The position numbers were made by a program, and so were the translations under genes. Below are positions 7,471-13,712 of a stretch of DNA of 13,712 nucleotides, piece after piece. The stretch comes from Veillonella sp. Its GTDB lineage: Bacteria > Bacillota > Negativicutes > Veillonellales > Veillonellaceae. Within the stretch, counting starts at the first letter, position 1. Every line of letters begins with the position of its first letter. The notes beneath the pieces are model-generated. The model was not told where the DNA came from. It made no database searches and was given only the letters and a program-made list of their open reading frames with translations. The DNA lies in NCBI GenBank assembly GCA_019419725.1, contig DXZL01000031.1:1-13712 (forward strand), written 5' to 3'.

Positions 7471-8649
7471 TTATGCCTCAGACAATGCAGCAATACCTGG
7501 TAGAATTTTGCCTTCTAAGAATTCTAAAGATGCACCACCACCTGTGGAGATATGGCTAATTTTATCTGCTAAGCCACTTTTTTCAATAGCCGCTACAGAG
7601 TCGCCACCACCAACGATAGTCATCGCATCGGATTCAGCTACAGCTTTTGCTACTGCATTAGTACCAGCTGCAAAGTTTTCCATTTCAAATACGCCCATAG
7701 GACCATTCCAAATAATAGTCTTCATTGGCGCCAATGCTTCTACATAGAGCTCCCGTGTTTTAGGACCAATATCTAGAATCATCCAACCATCTTCAATATT
7801 TTCAACGTCAACGATTTTAGTGTTAGCGTCGTTGCTGAAAGCATCAGCTACTACAGCATCGATAGGTGTCAATAATTTAGCACCTGCTACGCGAGCTTCC
7901 ATAACAAGATCTGTAGCAATAGCTTCTTGACCTTCTTCAAATAAGGAGCTACCAATATTGCAGCCTTGTGCTTTAATGAACGCATTAGCCATGCCACCGC
8001 CGATGATCATTACATCAACCTTAGGCAAAAGGTTAGAAATAACAGAAATTTTATCTGTTACTTTTGCACCACCAATGATTGCCGCCATAGGTGTTTTAGG
8101 ATGTACAACTGCTGCACTTAATGCATCAATTTCTTTTTTGAGCAAGAAACCTGCTGCCATAGGGATATAGTCAGCAATACCAACTACGGATGCTGCATTA
8201 CGGTGGGATACACCGAATGCATCGTTGATTGCTACATCAGCAAGAGATGCCAATTGTTTAGCAAATTCAGGGTCGTTTTTAGTTTCTTCATTATGGTAAC
8301 GCAAGTTTTCAAGCATCAATACATCGCCTGGTTGTAATGCTTTTACAGCCGCTTCAACCTTAGGGCCAATGCAGTCATCTACGAATGCTACTGGCTTGTT
8401 GATAAGCTCAGATAAATGTTTTGCACATGGTGCCAAAGACATTTCAGGTTTACGTTCCCCTTTTGGACGACCAAAGTGAGAAGCAAGAATTACCTTTGCC
8501 CCTTTTTCAATTAAATAATTGATAGTAGGTAATGCACTACGAATACGAGTGTCATCAGTGATGACACCGTCTTTCATAGGAACATTAAAATCAACACGAA
8601 CAAATACTGTTTTATTATCTACTTGTAAACCTTCGATTGTTTGTTTCAT
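7471..8649 (-). CDS. pgk: Phosphoglycerate kinase
   Basis: A 392-residue kinase transferring phosphate between 1,3-bisphosphoglycerate and ADP. N-domain substrate motifs VRVDFNVPMKDG, DDTRIRSALPTI and LASHFGRPKG are intact, as are ENLRYHNEE and the GVSHRNAASVVG segment. The nucleotide-binding C-domain shows IIGGAKVTDKI, IIGGGMAN, WNGPMGVFE, GGGDSVAAIEK and STGGGASLEFLEG. The length is normal for bacteria. ATG 8649 is preferred over the in-frame TTG at 8652 because GGGAGG lies five bases before the ATG. The gene begins 13 bases after the gap stop codon and ends one base before tpiA. This tight spacing supports one transcript. Confidence 0.98.
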   Translation of the reverse strand: MKQTIEGLQVDNKTVFVRVDFNVPMKDGVITDDTRIRSALPTINYLIEKGAKVILASHFGRPKGERKPEMSLAPCAKHLSELINKPVAFVDDCIGPKVEAAVKALQPGDVLMLENLRYHNEETKNDPEFAKQLASLADVAINDAFGVSHRNAASVVGIADYIPMAAGFLLKKEIDALSAAVVHPKTPMAAIIGGAKVTDKISVISNLLPKVDVMIIGGGMANAFIKAQGCNIGSSLFEEGQEAIATDLVMEARVAGAKLLTPIDAVVADAFSNDANTKIVDVENIEDGWMILDIGPKTRELYVEALAPMKTIIWNGPMGVFEMENFAAGTNAVAKAVAESDAMTIVGGGDSVAAIEKSGLADKISHISTGGGASLEFLEGKILPGIAALSEA

Positions 8650-8662
8650 CAAAGCCTCCCGA

Positions 8663-9673
8663 TTATAAGCCTTTGCTTGCTACGAATGCTGCCATGTCGA
8701 TAAGACGTTCGGAGTAACCCCATTCGTTATCATACCAAGAAACAACTTTTACCATATTGCCATCCATAACCATTGTTAAATCAGCGTCAACAATGGAGCT
8801 ACGTGGATCGGAGCTGAAGTCACAAGATACTAATGGCACATCAGATACACCTAAGATACCTTTTAATTCGCCAGCAGCTGCTTTGCGGAATGCTTCGTTG
8901 ATTTCTTCTTTAGTTGCAGGTTTTTCAAGTTCGCAAACAAGATCTGTAGCAGATACGTCTGGAGTTGGAACGCGCAATGCAAAGCCATCTAATTTACCTT
9001 TTAATTGAGGCAATACTTTAGCAACAGCTTTTGCTGCACCAGTAGTTGTAGGAATGATAGACATAGCTGCTGCACGAGCACGGCGAGGGTCTTTATGACG
9101 TGCATCAAGAATTTTTTGGTCATTAGTATAGGAATGAATAGTTGTCATCATGCCGCGTTTAATGCCGAATTCATCACATAATACTTTAGCAAATGGAGCC
9201 AAGCAGTTTGTTGTGCAAGATGCGTTAGAAATAATATGATGTTTTGTAGGATCGTACATATCTTGGTTTACACCCATAACCATTGTTAAGTCTTCGTTTT
9301 TACCAGGTGCAGAAATCAATACTTTTTTTACAGTAGGTTGATTCAAATGAACTTTTGCTTCCTCTGCATCACGATATTTACCAGTACATTCCATAACAAT
9401 TTCAACGCCCTCTTCAGACCAAGGCAATTTAGAAGCATCGCGGTCATGGAATACGCGAATTTTTTTACCATCAACGTAGATATTTTCTTCATCAAATGTT
9501 ACTTCGTTAGGAATTGTGCCATGAACAGAGTCATATTTTAACAATAATGCAGTACCTTCATTATCGCCAGTAGCATTGATTGCTACAACTTCTACGTCAG
9601 GATTGTTAATCGCTGCACGTACTACACATTTACCAATACGACCAAAACCGTTAATACCAACTTTTACTGCCAT
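8663..9673 (-). CDS. gap: Glyceraldehyde-3-phosphate dehydrogenase with atypical cofactor site
   Basis: A 336-residue phosphorylating GAPDH linking glyceraldehyde 3-phosphate and 1,3-bisphosphoglycerate. The Rossmann motif VGINGFGRIGK opens the protein. The catalytic Cys is C153 in SNASCTTNC and the partner His is H180 in TTIHSYTNDQ. Phosphate-site sequences GAAKAV and the ending SWYDNEWGYS are normal. The unusual point is cofactor selection. Strictly NAD-dependent enzymes carry an Asp after VN (D32 in crystal numbering), but here the segment is VAINATGD, with Ala34. The second specificity site, usually LDLPHKD, reads LDARHKD (A191, R192). Both changes resemble those seen in, or used to explain, NADP-accepting GAPDHs, including Bacillus GapB (VAINAS). 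NADP or dual use is therefore inferred. AGGAGG lies eight bases before the start. The gene sits directly after cggR. Confidence 0.97.
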   Translation of the reverse strand: MAVKVGINGFGRIGKCVVRAAINNPDVEVVAINATGDNEGTALLLKYDSVHGTIPNEVTFDEENIYVDGKKIRVFHDRDASKLPWSEEGVEIVMECTGKYRDAEEAKVHLNQPTVKKVLISAPGKNEDLTMVMGVNQDMYDPTKHHIISNASCTTNCLAPFAKVLCDEFGIKRGMMTTIHSYTNDQKILDARHKDPRRARAAAMSIIPTTTGAAKAVAKVLPQLKGKLDGFALRVPTPDVSATDLVCELEKPATKEEINEAFRKAAAGELKGILGVSDVPLVSCDFSSDPRSSIVDADLTMVMDGNMVKVVSWYDNEWGYSERLIDMAAFVASKGL

Positions 9674-9695
9674 TGTTAGATCCTCCTAATAACAA

Positions 9696-9716
9696 AAATA
9701 TTCTAACAAAATATTT
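9696..9716 (-). other. AT-rich inverted repeat in the cggR-gap spacer
   Basis: AAATATT and AATATTT form perfect seven-base arms around a seven-base loop, just upstream of the gap ribosome binding site (AGGAGG, 9687-9682). The stem contains only A-U pairs and would be weak. In Bacillus subtilis the cggR-gapA message is cut near this junction, leaving a more stable gap-containing RNA. The position is comparable, but the sequence does not prove a processing site here. Confidence 0.3.
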
Positions 9717-9731
9717 AACTACTAACTTCAC

Positions 9732-10757
9732 TTATAACGCTGAAATTTGTAACAATTGACGCATACCTTCTGCAGCTTGCTCATCAATGATGAGTATGCC
9801 TTTTTGACAAGCTCTCATAACACCAATAATGGCACTCGATTTATCTTGTCCACCAGCCACAGCAATCACATTTGGGATTTTTGCAACATCTGGAAGAGAT
9901 AAACCAATATTATTAGTGGAATAAATCAACTTACCATCTATATCGCAATATTGACCAAGAGCTTCGCCAACAGCATGATTATCTACTAACTGCTTACGCA
10001 CATCATCAGCTATATGGCGCTGATCCGCCATGCGCATAGCTGTACCAATACCAAACAACAATACGTCAGTCCTACTAATGAGATCCCCAATTTCCTTAAT
10101 TTGAGGTTCGCAAGTCATGAGCATATGCAATGAGTCTTGTGAAAGCCCATCAGGTAAATGGAGCATTTTATAGGTCCCACGAAGTCGTTCAGCCAGCACT
10201 GAAGCAATTACGTTAGCTTGATATTCAACTACCTCACCAACGCCCCCACGGGCAGGTACAACAATAGGATTAAATGGTAATACAGGCATCTCTTCGGCTA
10301 CTGAAGCCATTGTACTGCCACCACTGATAGCAACTACAGAGTCAGGCTCTAATAATTCCTGTAATAGCTTTGCTGCTGCAAAACCTAACTTTTTAACCAT
10401 CAACGTTCCTTCTGTAGGCGTGATGATAACCCTATCGATATGAAGTGCTTCAGTCAATCGATGTTCTAGCTCGTTAATACGATCTAATTCATTTAAAAAA
10501 TTTCGCAACTTTGGAACAATTGTATGTCCCTCATCAGTGAGAAAAATTCCTGGTTTATAAATGTCTACAAGACCATTAGCACGCATTAGCTCAATATGAC
10601 TTCGTACGGTTCGCTCTGGAAGGTCCGTTGCAGTAGCTAATGTCCTACGGCCTATAGGCTCTTCATAAACTAGGTGGTTTAATATTTTGTATCGCTCCTT
10701 TAATACACTAACGATTTCAGGAACAATACGTTCACATATCATTAGAAACTCGTTCAT
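9732..10757 (-). CDS. cggR: Central glycolytic genes regulator (CggR, SorC/DeoR-type repressor)
   Basis: A 341-residue transcription repressor of the CggR group. Residues about 12-80 form a winged-helix DNA-binding domain: EEPIGRRTLATATDLPERTVRSHIELM, then GLVDIYKPGIFLTDEG. A short helical linker (about 84-105) leads to a sugar-phosphate-binding domain with VVAISGGSTMASVAEEM, VVPARGGVGEVVEYQAN, LLFGIGTA and VIAVAGGQDKSSAI, all close in pattern to Bacillus CggR. The known effector there is fructose 1,6-bisphosphate, which releases the repressor. The same effector is inferred here. It is the first gene of the operon it should control. The start ATG has GGAGG at good distance. A matching two-unit operator lies between the predicted promoter and the start codon, so the gene is autoregulated. 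Confidence 0.95.
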   Translation of the reverse strand: MNEFLMICERIVPEIVSVLKERYKILNHLVYEEPIGRRTLATATDLPERTVRSHIELMRANGLVDIYKPGIFLTDEGHTIVPKLRNFLNELDRINELEHRLTEALHIDRVIITPTEGTLMVKKLGFAAAKLLQELLEPDSVVAISGGSTMASVAEEMPVLPFNPIVVPARGGVGEVVEYQANVIASVLAERLRGTYKMLHLPDGLSQDSLHMLMTCEPQIKEIGDLISRTDVLLFGIGTAMRMADQRHIADDVRKQLVDNHAVGEALGQYCDIDGKLIYSTNNIGLSLPDVAKIPNVIAVAGGQDKSSAIIGVMRACQKGILIIDEQAAEGMRQLLQISAL

Positions 10758-10786
10758 CGGGTCCCTCCTTTACCCGTTAGGATTGT

Positions 10787-10826
10787 ATGAATCGTTTTTC
10801 GTCCCATGTGAACAAAATTCGTCCCA
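10787..10826 (-). promoter_or_regulatory. CggR operator: two 20-bp direct repeats
   Basis: On the minus strand TGGGACGAATTTTGTTCACA is followed at once by a second unit beginning TGGGACGAAAAA. GGGACGAA recurs with a period of exactly 20 bases. The known Bacillus operator is two copies of CGGGAC-N6-TGTC spaced N4, also a 20-bp period. The first unit here keeps GGGAC-N6-TGTT, while the second is less conserved in its 3' half (CGAT). The site lies about 25-64 bases downstream of the predicted start, as in Bacillus. Confidence 0.85.
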
Positions 10827-10856
10827 CCTAAAATAAAAAAATACTTTTACATCTGT

Positions 10857-10885
10857 ATTGTATACCCTATGTAGATTTTATTCAA
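10857..10885 (-). promoter_or_regulatory. Sigma-A-type promoter of the cggR-gap-pgk-tpiA-gpmI-eno operon
   Basis: TTGAAT (10885-10880) and TACAAT (10862-10857) on the minus strand are separated by 17 bases. They match the consensus at four of six and five of six positions. Transcription would start near 10850, giving a leader of about 93 bases that contains the CggR operator. The promoter begins only 14 bases after the upp terminator stem. Confidence 0.65.
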
Positions 10886-10898
10886 GACTTTATAGGAG

Positions 10899-10953
10899 AA
10901 AACGACATAATTTAGATATTTTATACAACTTTGTACCTAAACTATGTCGTTTT
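10899..10953 (-). terminator. upp terminator, long stem with large loop
   Basis: Read on the minus strand, AAAACGACATAGTTTAG and CTAAATTATGTCGTTTT pair over 17 positions with a single G-U, around a 21-base loop. The stem ends in TTTT-C-T and begins 12 bases after the upp stop codon. On the plus strand the same pair is an A-C mismatch, so the minus-strand reading is the favoured one. The loop is larger than usual, so termination efficiency is uncertain. Confidence 0.7.
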
Positions 10954-10965
10954 ATATGATTTATA

Positions 10966-11592
10966 TTATTTTGTACCGAAGATACGGTCACCAGCATCGC
11001 CTAAACCAGGCAAGATGTAACCATGATCATTAAGTTTTTCATCAAGAGCCGCTACATAAATAGGAACATCAGGATGTTCTTTATTCACTGCTTCCACACC
11101 TTCAGGAGCCGCAACAAGACACATTAACTTAATATTTTTAGCGCCTTTTTCCTTTAACAATGTAATAGCAGCTGCTGCACTACCACCAGTAGCTAACATT
11201 GGATCTGTTACTATAAAGTCGCGTTCGCCTACATCAGAAGGTAACTTGCAGTAGTATTCTACAGGTTTCAATGTTTCTGGATCACGGTATAAGCCAATAT
11301 GACCAACCTTTGCAGTTGGAATCAAGTTAAGCATACCATTGACCATACCTAGGCCAGCACGAAGAATTGGGATAATACCCAATTTTTTACCTGCAATACG
11401 TTTGCCAGTCATTTTAGTTAAAGGTGTTTGTACTTCTACATCCTCTAATGGAAGGTTACGAGTGATTTCATAACCCATCAAGATAGTAATCTCATCAAGT
11501 AATTCTCTAAAATCCTTAGAGCCTGTTTCTGCATCACGCATCAATGTAACTTTGTGTTGAATCAATGGATGTGTCATAACATTAACTTTCAT
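10966..11592 (-). CDS. upp: Uracil phosphoribosyltransferase
   Basis: A 208-residue pyrimidine-salvage enzyme making UMP from uracil and PRPP in the cytoplasm. Length is typical (about 208-209). The PRPP-binding loop is VTDPMLATGGSA, preceded by PILRAGLGMVNGM, and the C-terminal uracil-binding segment is HGYILPGLGDAGDRIFGTK. AGGAGG lies six bases before the ATG. The gene stands between two terminators (glyA's at 11691-11720 and its own at 10899-10953), so it is probably transcribed alone, from a promoter within 11593-11690 that I could not assign with confidence. The glyA-upp neighbourhood is also found in Bacillus. Confidence 0.98.
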   Translation of the reverse strand: MKVNVMTHPLIQHKVTLMRDAETGSKDFRELLDEITILMGYEITRNLPLEDVEVQTPLTKMTGKRIAGKKLGIIPILRAGLGMVNGMLNLIPTAKVGHIGLYRDPETLKPVEYYCKLPSDVGERDFIVTDPMLATGGSAAAAITLLKEKGAKNIKLMCLVAAPEGVEAVNKEHPDVPIYVAALDEKLNDHGYILPGLGDAGDRIFGTK

Positions 11593-11617
11593 GACTGTCC
11601 TCCTATAAATAATTTAC

Positions 11618-11632
11618 ATACCCTATCGGTAT
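11618..11632 (-). other. Inverted repeat in the upp leader
   Basis: ATACC-GATAG-GGTAT (coding strand) lies 26-40 bases upstream of the upp start codon. The arms equal those of the hairpin before pilB at 3584-3597. The nine bases ATAGGGTAT also recur across the cggR -10 region (10870-10862). It may be an operator, a leader hairpin or chance in an AT-rich spacer. Confidence 0.25.
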
Positions 11633-11690
11633 CCATTTAATATTCATATTTACTCTATCACAGATTAATAAATCATGCCATAAAAATATT

Positions 11691-11720
11691 AAAAGGGATG
11701 TGTCTCGGCACACCCCTTTT
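11691..11720 (-). terminator. Rho-independent terminator after glyA
   Basis: On the minus strand AAAAGGGGTGTG-CCGAGA-CACATCCCTTTT gives a 12-base-pair stem with one G-U pair and a six-base loop, ending in TTTT and followed by AATATTTTTA. On the plus strand the G-U pair becomes an A-C mismatch, so it serves glyA, whose stop codon is about 60 bases before it. Confidence 0.88.
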
Positions 11721-11779
11721 ATGCTACTTATAGGCTTATAGAACTACAAATATGTAATTGTTATAGTGAATCTAATAGA

Positions 11780-13012
11780 TTAGTATAAAGGATACGCTTC
11801 ACAAAGTGCTGCCACACGTTTACTTGCTTCTTCATGAATTGCTTTATCTTCAGGATTTTTAAGAACAGTTGCAATGATGTCTGCAATTTCTTCCATATCT
11901 TTTACTTGTAAGCCACGTGTTGTAAGAGCTGGTGTACCAAGACGGATACCACTTGTTACAAATGGGCTAGCTGGATCAAATGGAATTGTATTCTTATTAC
12001 ATGTAATACCTACTTCATCAAGTAAGTGTTCTGCTTCTTTACCTGTTAAACCAGTATTGCGAACATCTACCAACATAACGTGAGTATCTGTACCACCAGA
12101 AACGATTGTTAAGCCTTTTTCTTGCAATGCAGCAGCCAATGCTTTTGCATTATCGATAACTTGTTGTGCATATACTTTAAACTCAGGTTGTAACGCTTCA
12201 CCGAATGCAACTGCTTTAGCAGCGATAACATGCATCAAAGGGCCACCTTGAATACCAGGGAAGATAGCTTTATCGATTGCTTTAGCATATTTTTCTTTAC
12301 AAAGGATCATGCCGCCACGAGGACCACGCAATGTTTTATGAGTTGTAGTAGTAACGATATCAGCATGTTCTACAGGATTTGGATGTAAACCTGCTGCTAC
12401 AAGACCTGCGAAGTGAGCCATATCTACCATGAAAATAGCATCAACTTCATGAGCTACATCAGCCATTTTTTTGAAGTCGATTTGACGGCTATAAGCACTA
12501 CCACCAGCAATGATCAATTTAGGTTTAGCTTCTAATACGATTTTACGGAACTCATCATAATCGATTTGTTGAGTTTCTGCATCTACACCGTAAGGTACTA
12601 CGTTGAAATATGTACCAGATACGTTAACAGGAGAACCATGTGTTAAGTGACCACCATGGGACAAGTTCATACCCACAATAGTGTCGCCAGGTTGTAATAA
12701 TGCGAAATACACGCCAAAGTTTGCTTGAGAACCAGAGTGAGGTTGTACGTTTGCATGTTCTGCACCGAACAAGCGTTTTGCACGTTCAATAGCTAATGTT
12801 TCGATAACATCAACATTTTCACAACCGCCATAATAACGTTTACCAGGATACCCTTCTGCATATTTGTTAGTCAATACGCTACCTTGAGCTTCCATTACTG
12901 CTTGAGAAACAAAGTTTTCAGAAGCGATCATTTCTAATTTATCGCGTTGGCGTGCTAATTCTTGATTGATAACAGCTTGAATATTAGGGTCTTGTTTTTC
13001 TAAGAAACTCAT
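11780..13012 (-). CDS. glyA: Serine hydroxymethyltransferase
   Basis: A 410-residue PLP enzyme of fold type I that interconverts serine and glycine while loading tetrahydrofolate with a one-carbon unit. The length is normal for bacteria (about 410-420). The N-terminal SENFVSQAVMEAQGSVLTNKYAEGYPGKRYYGG segment and PHSGSQAN are conserved. D197 and H200 in MVDMAHFAGLVAAG contact the PLP ring. K226 in TTTTHKTLRGPRGG is the Schiff-base lysine. The tetrahydrofolate and C-terminal motifs (TSGIRLGTPALTTRG) are intact. The start ATG has GAGGAGG six bases upstream. It lies 45 bases after rpiB with no hairpin between, so it is probably in the same transcript, ended by the terminator at 11691-11720. Confidence 0.98.
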   Translation of the reverse strand: MSFLEKQDPNIQAVINQELARQRDKLEMIASENFVSQAVMEAQGSVLTNKYAEGYPGKRYYGGCENVDVIETLAIERAKRLFGAEHANVQPHSGSQANFGVYFALLQPGDTIVGMNLSHGGHLTHGSPVNVSGTYFNVVPYGVDAETQQIDYDEFRKIVLEAKPKLIIAGGSAYSRQIDFKKMADVAHEVDAIFMVDMAHFAGLVAAGLHPNPVEHADIVTTTTHKTLRGPRGGMILCKEKYAKAIDKAIFPGIQGGPLMHVIAAKAVAFGEALQPEFKVYAQQVIDNAKALAAALQEKGLTIVSGGTDTHVMLVDVRNTGLTGKEAEHLLDEVGITCNKNTIPFDPASPFVTSGIRLGTPALTTRGLQVKDMEEIADIIATVLKNPEDKAIHEEASKRVAALCEAYPLY

Positions 13013-13057
13013 GAGTATCCTCCTCGTGCAAAACGAATATATATAGGTAATGATGTA

Positions 13058-13495
13058 TTATTTCTCTAATGCTTTAATTTTCTCTACACGGCGTGCGTGA
13101 CGACCACCTTCGAACTCTGTTTCCATAAAGATGGCTACAATATCGTTAGCTAGGCCAGGACCAATAACGCGTTCCCCCATTGTGAGAATATTTGCGTCAT
13201 TATGTTCACGACATGCATGAGCAGAGAATGTATCATGACAAAGAGCAGCGCGAATACCAGCAATCTTATTTGCTGCAATACCGATACCAATACCAGTACC
13301 ACAAATCAAAATACCTCTGTCTGCTTGACCAGATACGATTGCATTTGCTACAGGTACAGCAATGTCAGGATAATCGCAAGAATCAGCTGTATGACAGCCA
13401 AAATCCTCTACTACATGTCCCAATGCATTTAATAATTCCTTAACGGATGCTTTTAAATTTAATCCGCCATGATCACAACCGATTGCAACTTTCAT
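13058..13495 (-). CDS. rpiB: Ribose-5-phosphate isomerase B
   Basis: A 145-residue RpiB/LacA/LacB-family isomerase interconverting ribulose 5-phosphate and ribose 5-phosphate. Family motifs are GCDHGG at 6-11 (D8, H9), the substrate segment DYPDIA at 41-46, and GILICGTGIGIGIAANK at 61-77 with the catalytic base Cys65. HNDANILTMGERVIG and the C-terminal EGGRHARRVEKI are also typical. The length matches single-gene RpiB, and no LacA/LacB partner is present. The ATG follows AGGAG by eight bases, which overlaps the stop codon of the upstream phosphatase gene. This indicates coupled translation. The phosphatase-rpiB-glyA order resembles the Bacillus ywlE-ywlF-ywlG-glyA region, without ywlG. Confidence 0.97.
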   Translation of the reverse strand: MKVAIGCDHGGLNLKASVKELLNALGHVVEDFGCHTADSCDYPDIAVPVANAIVSGQADRGILICGTGIGIGIAANKIAGIRAALCHDTFSAHACREHNDANILTMGERVIGPGLANDIVAIFMETEFEGGRHARRVEKIKALEK

Positions 13496-13506
13496 AATTT
13501 CATCTC

Positions 13507-13712
13507 CTACGCCTTCTGAGACACTGATCTAAGACCAGCCTCTACTAAGTGATAAATTTGTTCCGCACATTGATTATATACGGTTTGATCAGATCCATAT
13601 GGGTCCGTCACATCACCATCTTGACCACCCCACTCGGAAATCGTTTTGATTTTACCTTCCTCAAACGGGAATTGTCGAAGTAGTACAGATTTGTGATCTT
13701 TCGTCATACCAA
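13507..13712 (-). CDS. Low-molecular-weight protein phosphatase (LMW-PTP/YwlE-like), C-terminal part
   Basis: The last 67 codons of a gene that begins outside the window. The fragment has the LMW-PTP C-terminal pattern: MTKDHK, then DGDVTDPYGSDQTVYNQCAEQIYHLVEAG. The Asp of DPYG would be the general acid that protonates the leaving group. The nucleophile loop CxxxxxR lies upstream and is not visible. Position directly before rpiB matches Bacillus ywlE, a protein-arginine phosphatase. Whether this protein removes phosphate from tyrosine or arginine cannot be judged from this end. It stops 11 bases before the rpiB start codon. Confidence 0.85.
   Translation of the reverse strand, partial: GMTKDHKSVLLRQFPFEEGKIKTISEWGGQDGDVTDPYGSDQTVYNQCAEQIYHLVEAGLRSVSQKA

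Noticed and set aside
7470..7493. TTG start for tpiA at 7493, overlapping pgk
   Set aside because: ATG 7469 gives the canonical MRKPIIAGNWKMN and has a GAGG ribosome binding site.
7270..8170. Plus-strand reading frames of 70-79 codons opposite tpiA and pgk
   Set aside because: They mirror the codon pattern of well-conserved enzymes on the other strand and have no independent coding evidence.
8650..8652. TTG start for pgk one codon earlier
   Set aside because: The ATG at 8649 is better spaced from GGGAGG and is the stronger start codon.
13192..13443. Two overlapping plus-strand reading frames of 76 and 83 codons opposite rpiB
   Set aside because: They are low-complexity antisense frames rich in Tyr/Gln/Arg or Thr/Asn, with no ribosome binding site and no recognisable motif; rpiB fully explains the region.
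1..13712. CRISPR array, insertion sequence, prophage, toxin-antitoxin or tRNA gene
   Set aside because: No regularly spaced repeats, transposase or integrase motifs, terminal inverted repeats or tRNA-like cloverleaf were seen; intergenic spaces are all under about 210 bases.

Overview
The window is a compact, low-GC chromosomal segment in which every recognised gene lies on the minus strand. The gene content fits a Firmicutes-type bacterium. The order low-molecular-weight phosphatase / rpiB / glyA / upp and the cluster cggR-gap-pgk-tpiA-gpmI-eno are both familiar from Firmicutes. A type IV pilus ATPase/retraction/platform set next to them suggests a diderm lineage such as the Negativicutes, and Veillonella is my best guess. 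That assignment is inference from gene order and protein style, not a database match.

Reading in the direction of transcription (high to low coordinates), the first block (13712-11691) holds the C-terminal end of a low-molecular-weight protein phosphatase, rpiB (ribose-5-phosphate isomerase B) and glyA (serine hydroxymethyltransferase), closed by a hairpin terminator. upp (uracil phosphoribosyltransferase) follows as its own unit with its own terminator (11592-10899).

The central block (10885-3708) is a six-gene operon for the triose-phosphate half of glycolysis/gluconeogenesis: cggR (repressor), gap, pgk, tpiA, gpmI and eno. A sigma-A-like promoter (TTGAAT-N17-TACAAT) precedes cggR. Downstream of its predicted start lies a two-unit direct repeat with exactly the 20-bp period and GGGAC core known for the Bacillus CggR operator. 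A strong GC hairpin with a T-run ends the operon after eno. The GAPDH has lost the aspartate that normally selects NAD over NADP, so this operon may serve a gluconeogenic or NADP(H)-linked role.

The last block (3651-1, running off the window) is a type IV pilus / competence-pseudopilus operon: an extension-type ATPase (PilB-like, short and without the zinc-binding cysteines), a cysteine-rich retraction-type ATPase (PilT-like), a PilC/GspF platform protein, and the start of a class III prepilin with a very long leader. The first three genes overlap or nearly abut, which suggests translational coupling.

I see no mobile element, CRISPR array, tRNA/rRNA, phage gene or convincing novel system. 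The region is mostly ordinary housekeeping DNA. The points worth a second look are details: the GAPDH cofactor site, the CggR operator, the prepilin leader and the unusual pilus ATPases. Several start codons have been moved from the longest possible ORF to the one that follows a Shine-Dalgarno sequence.
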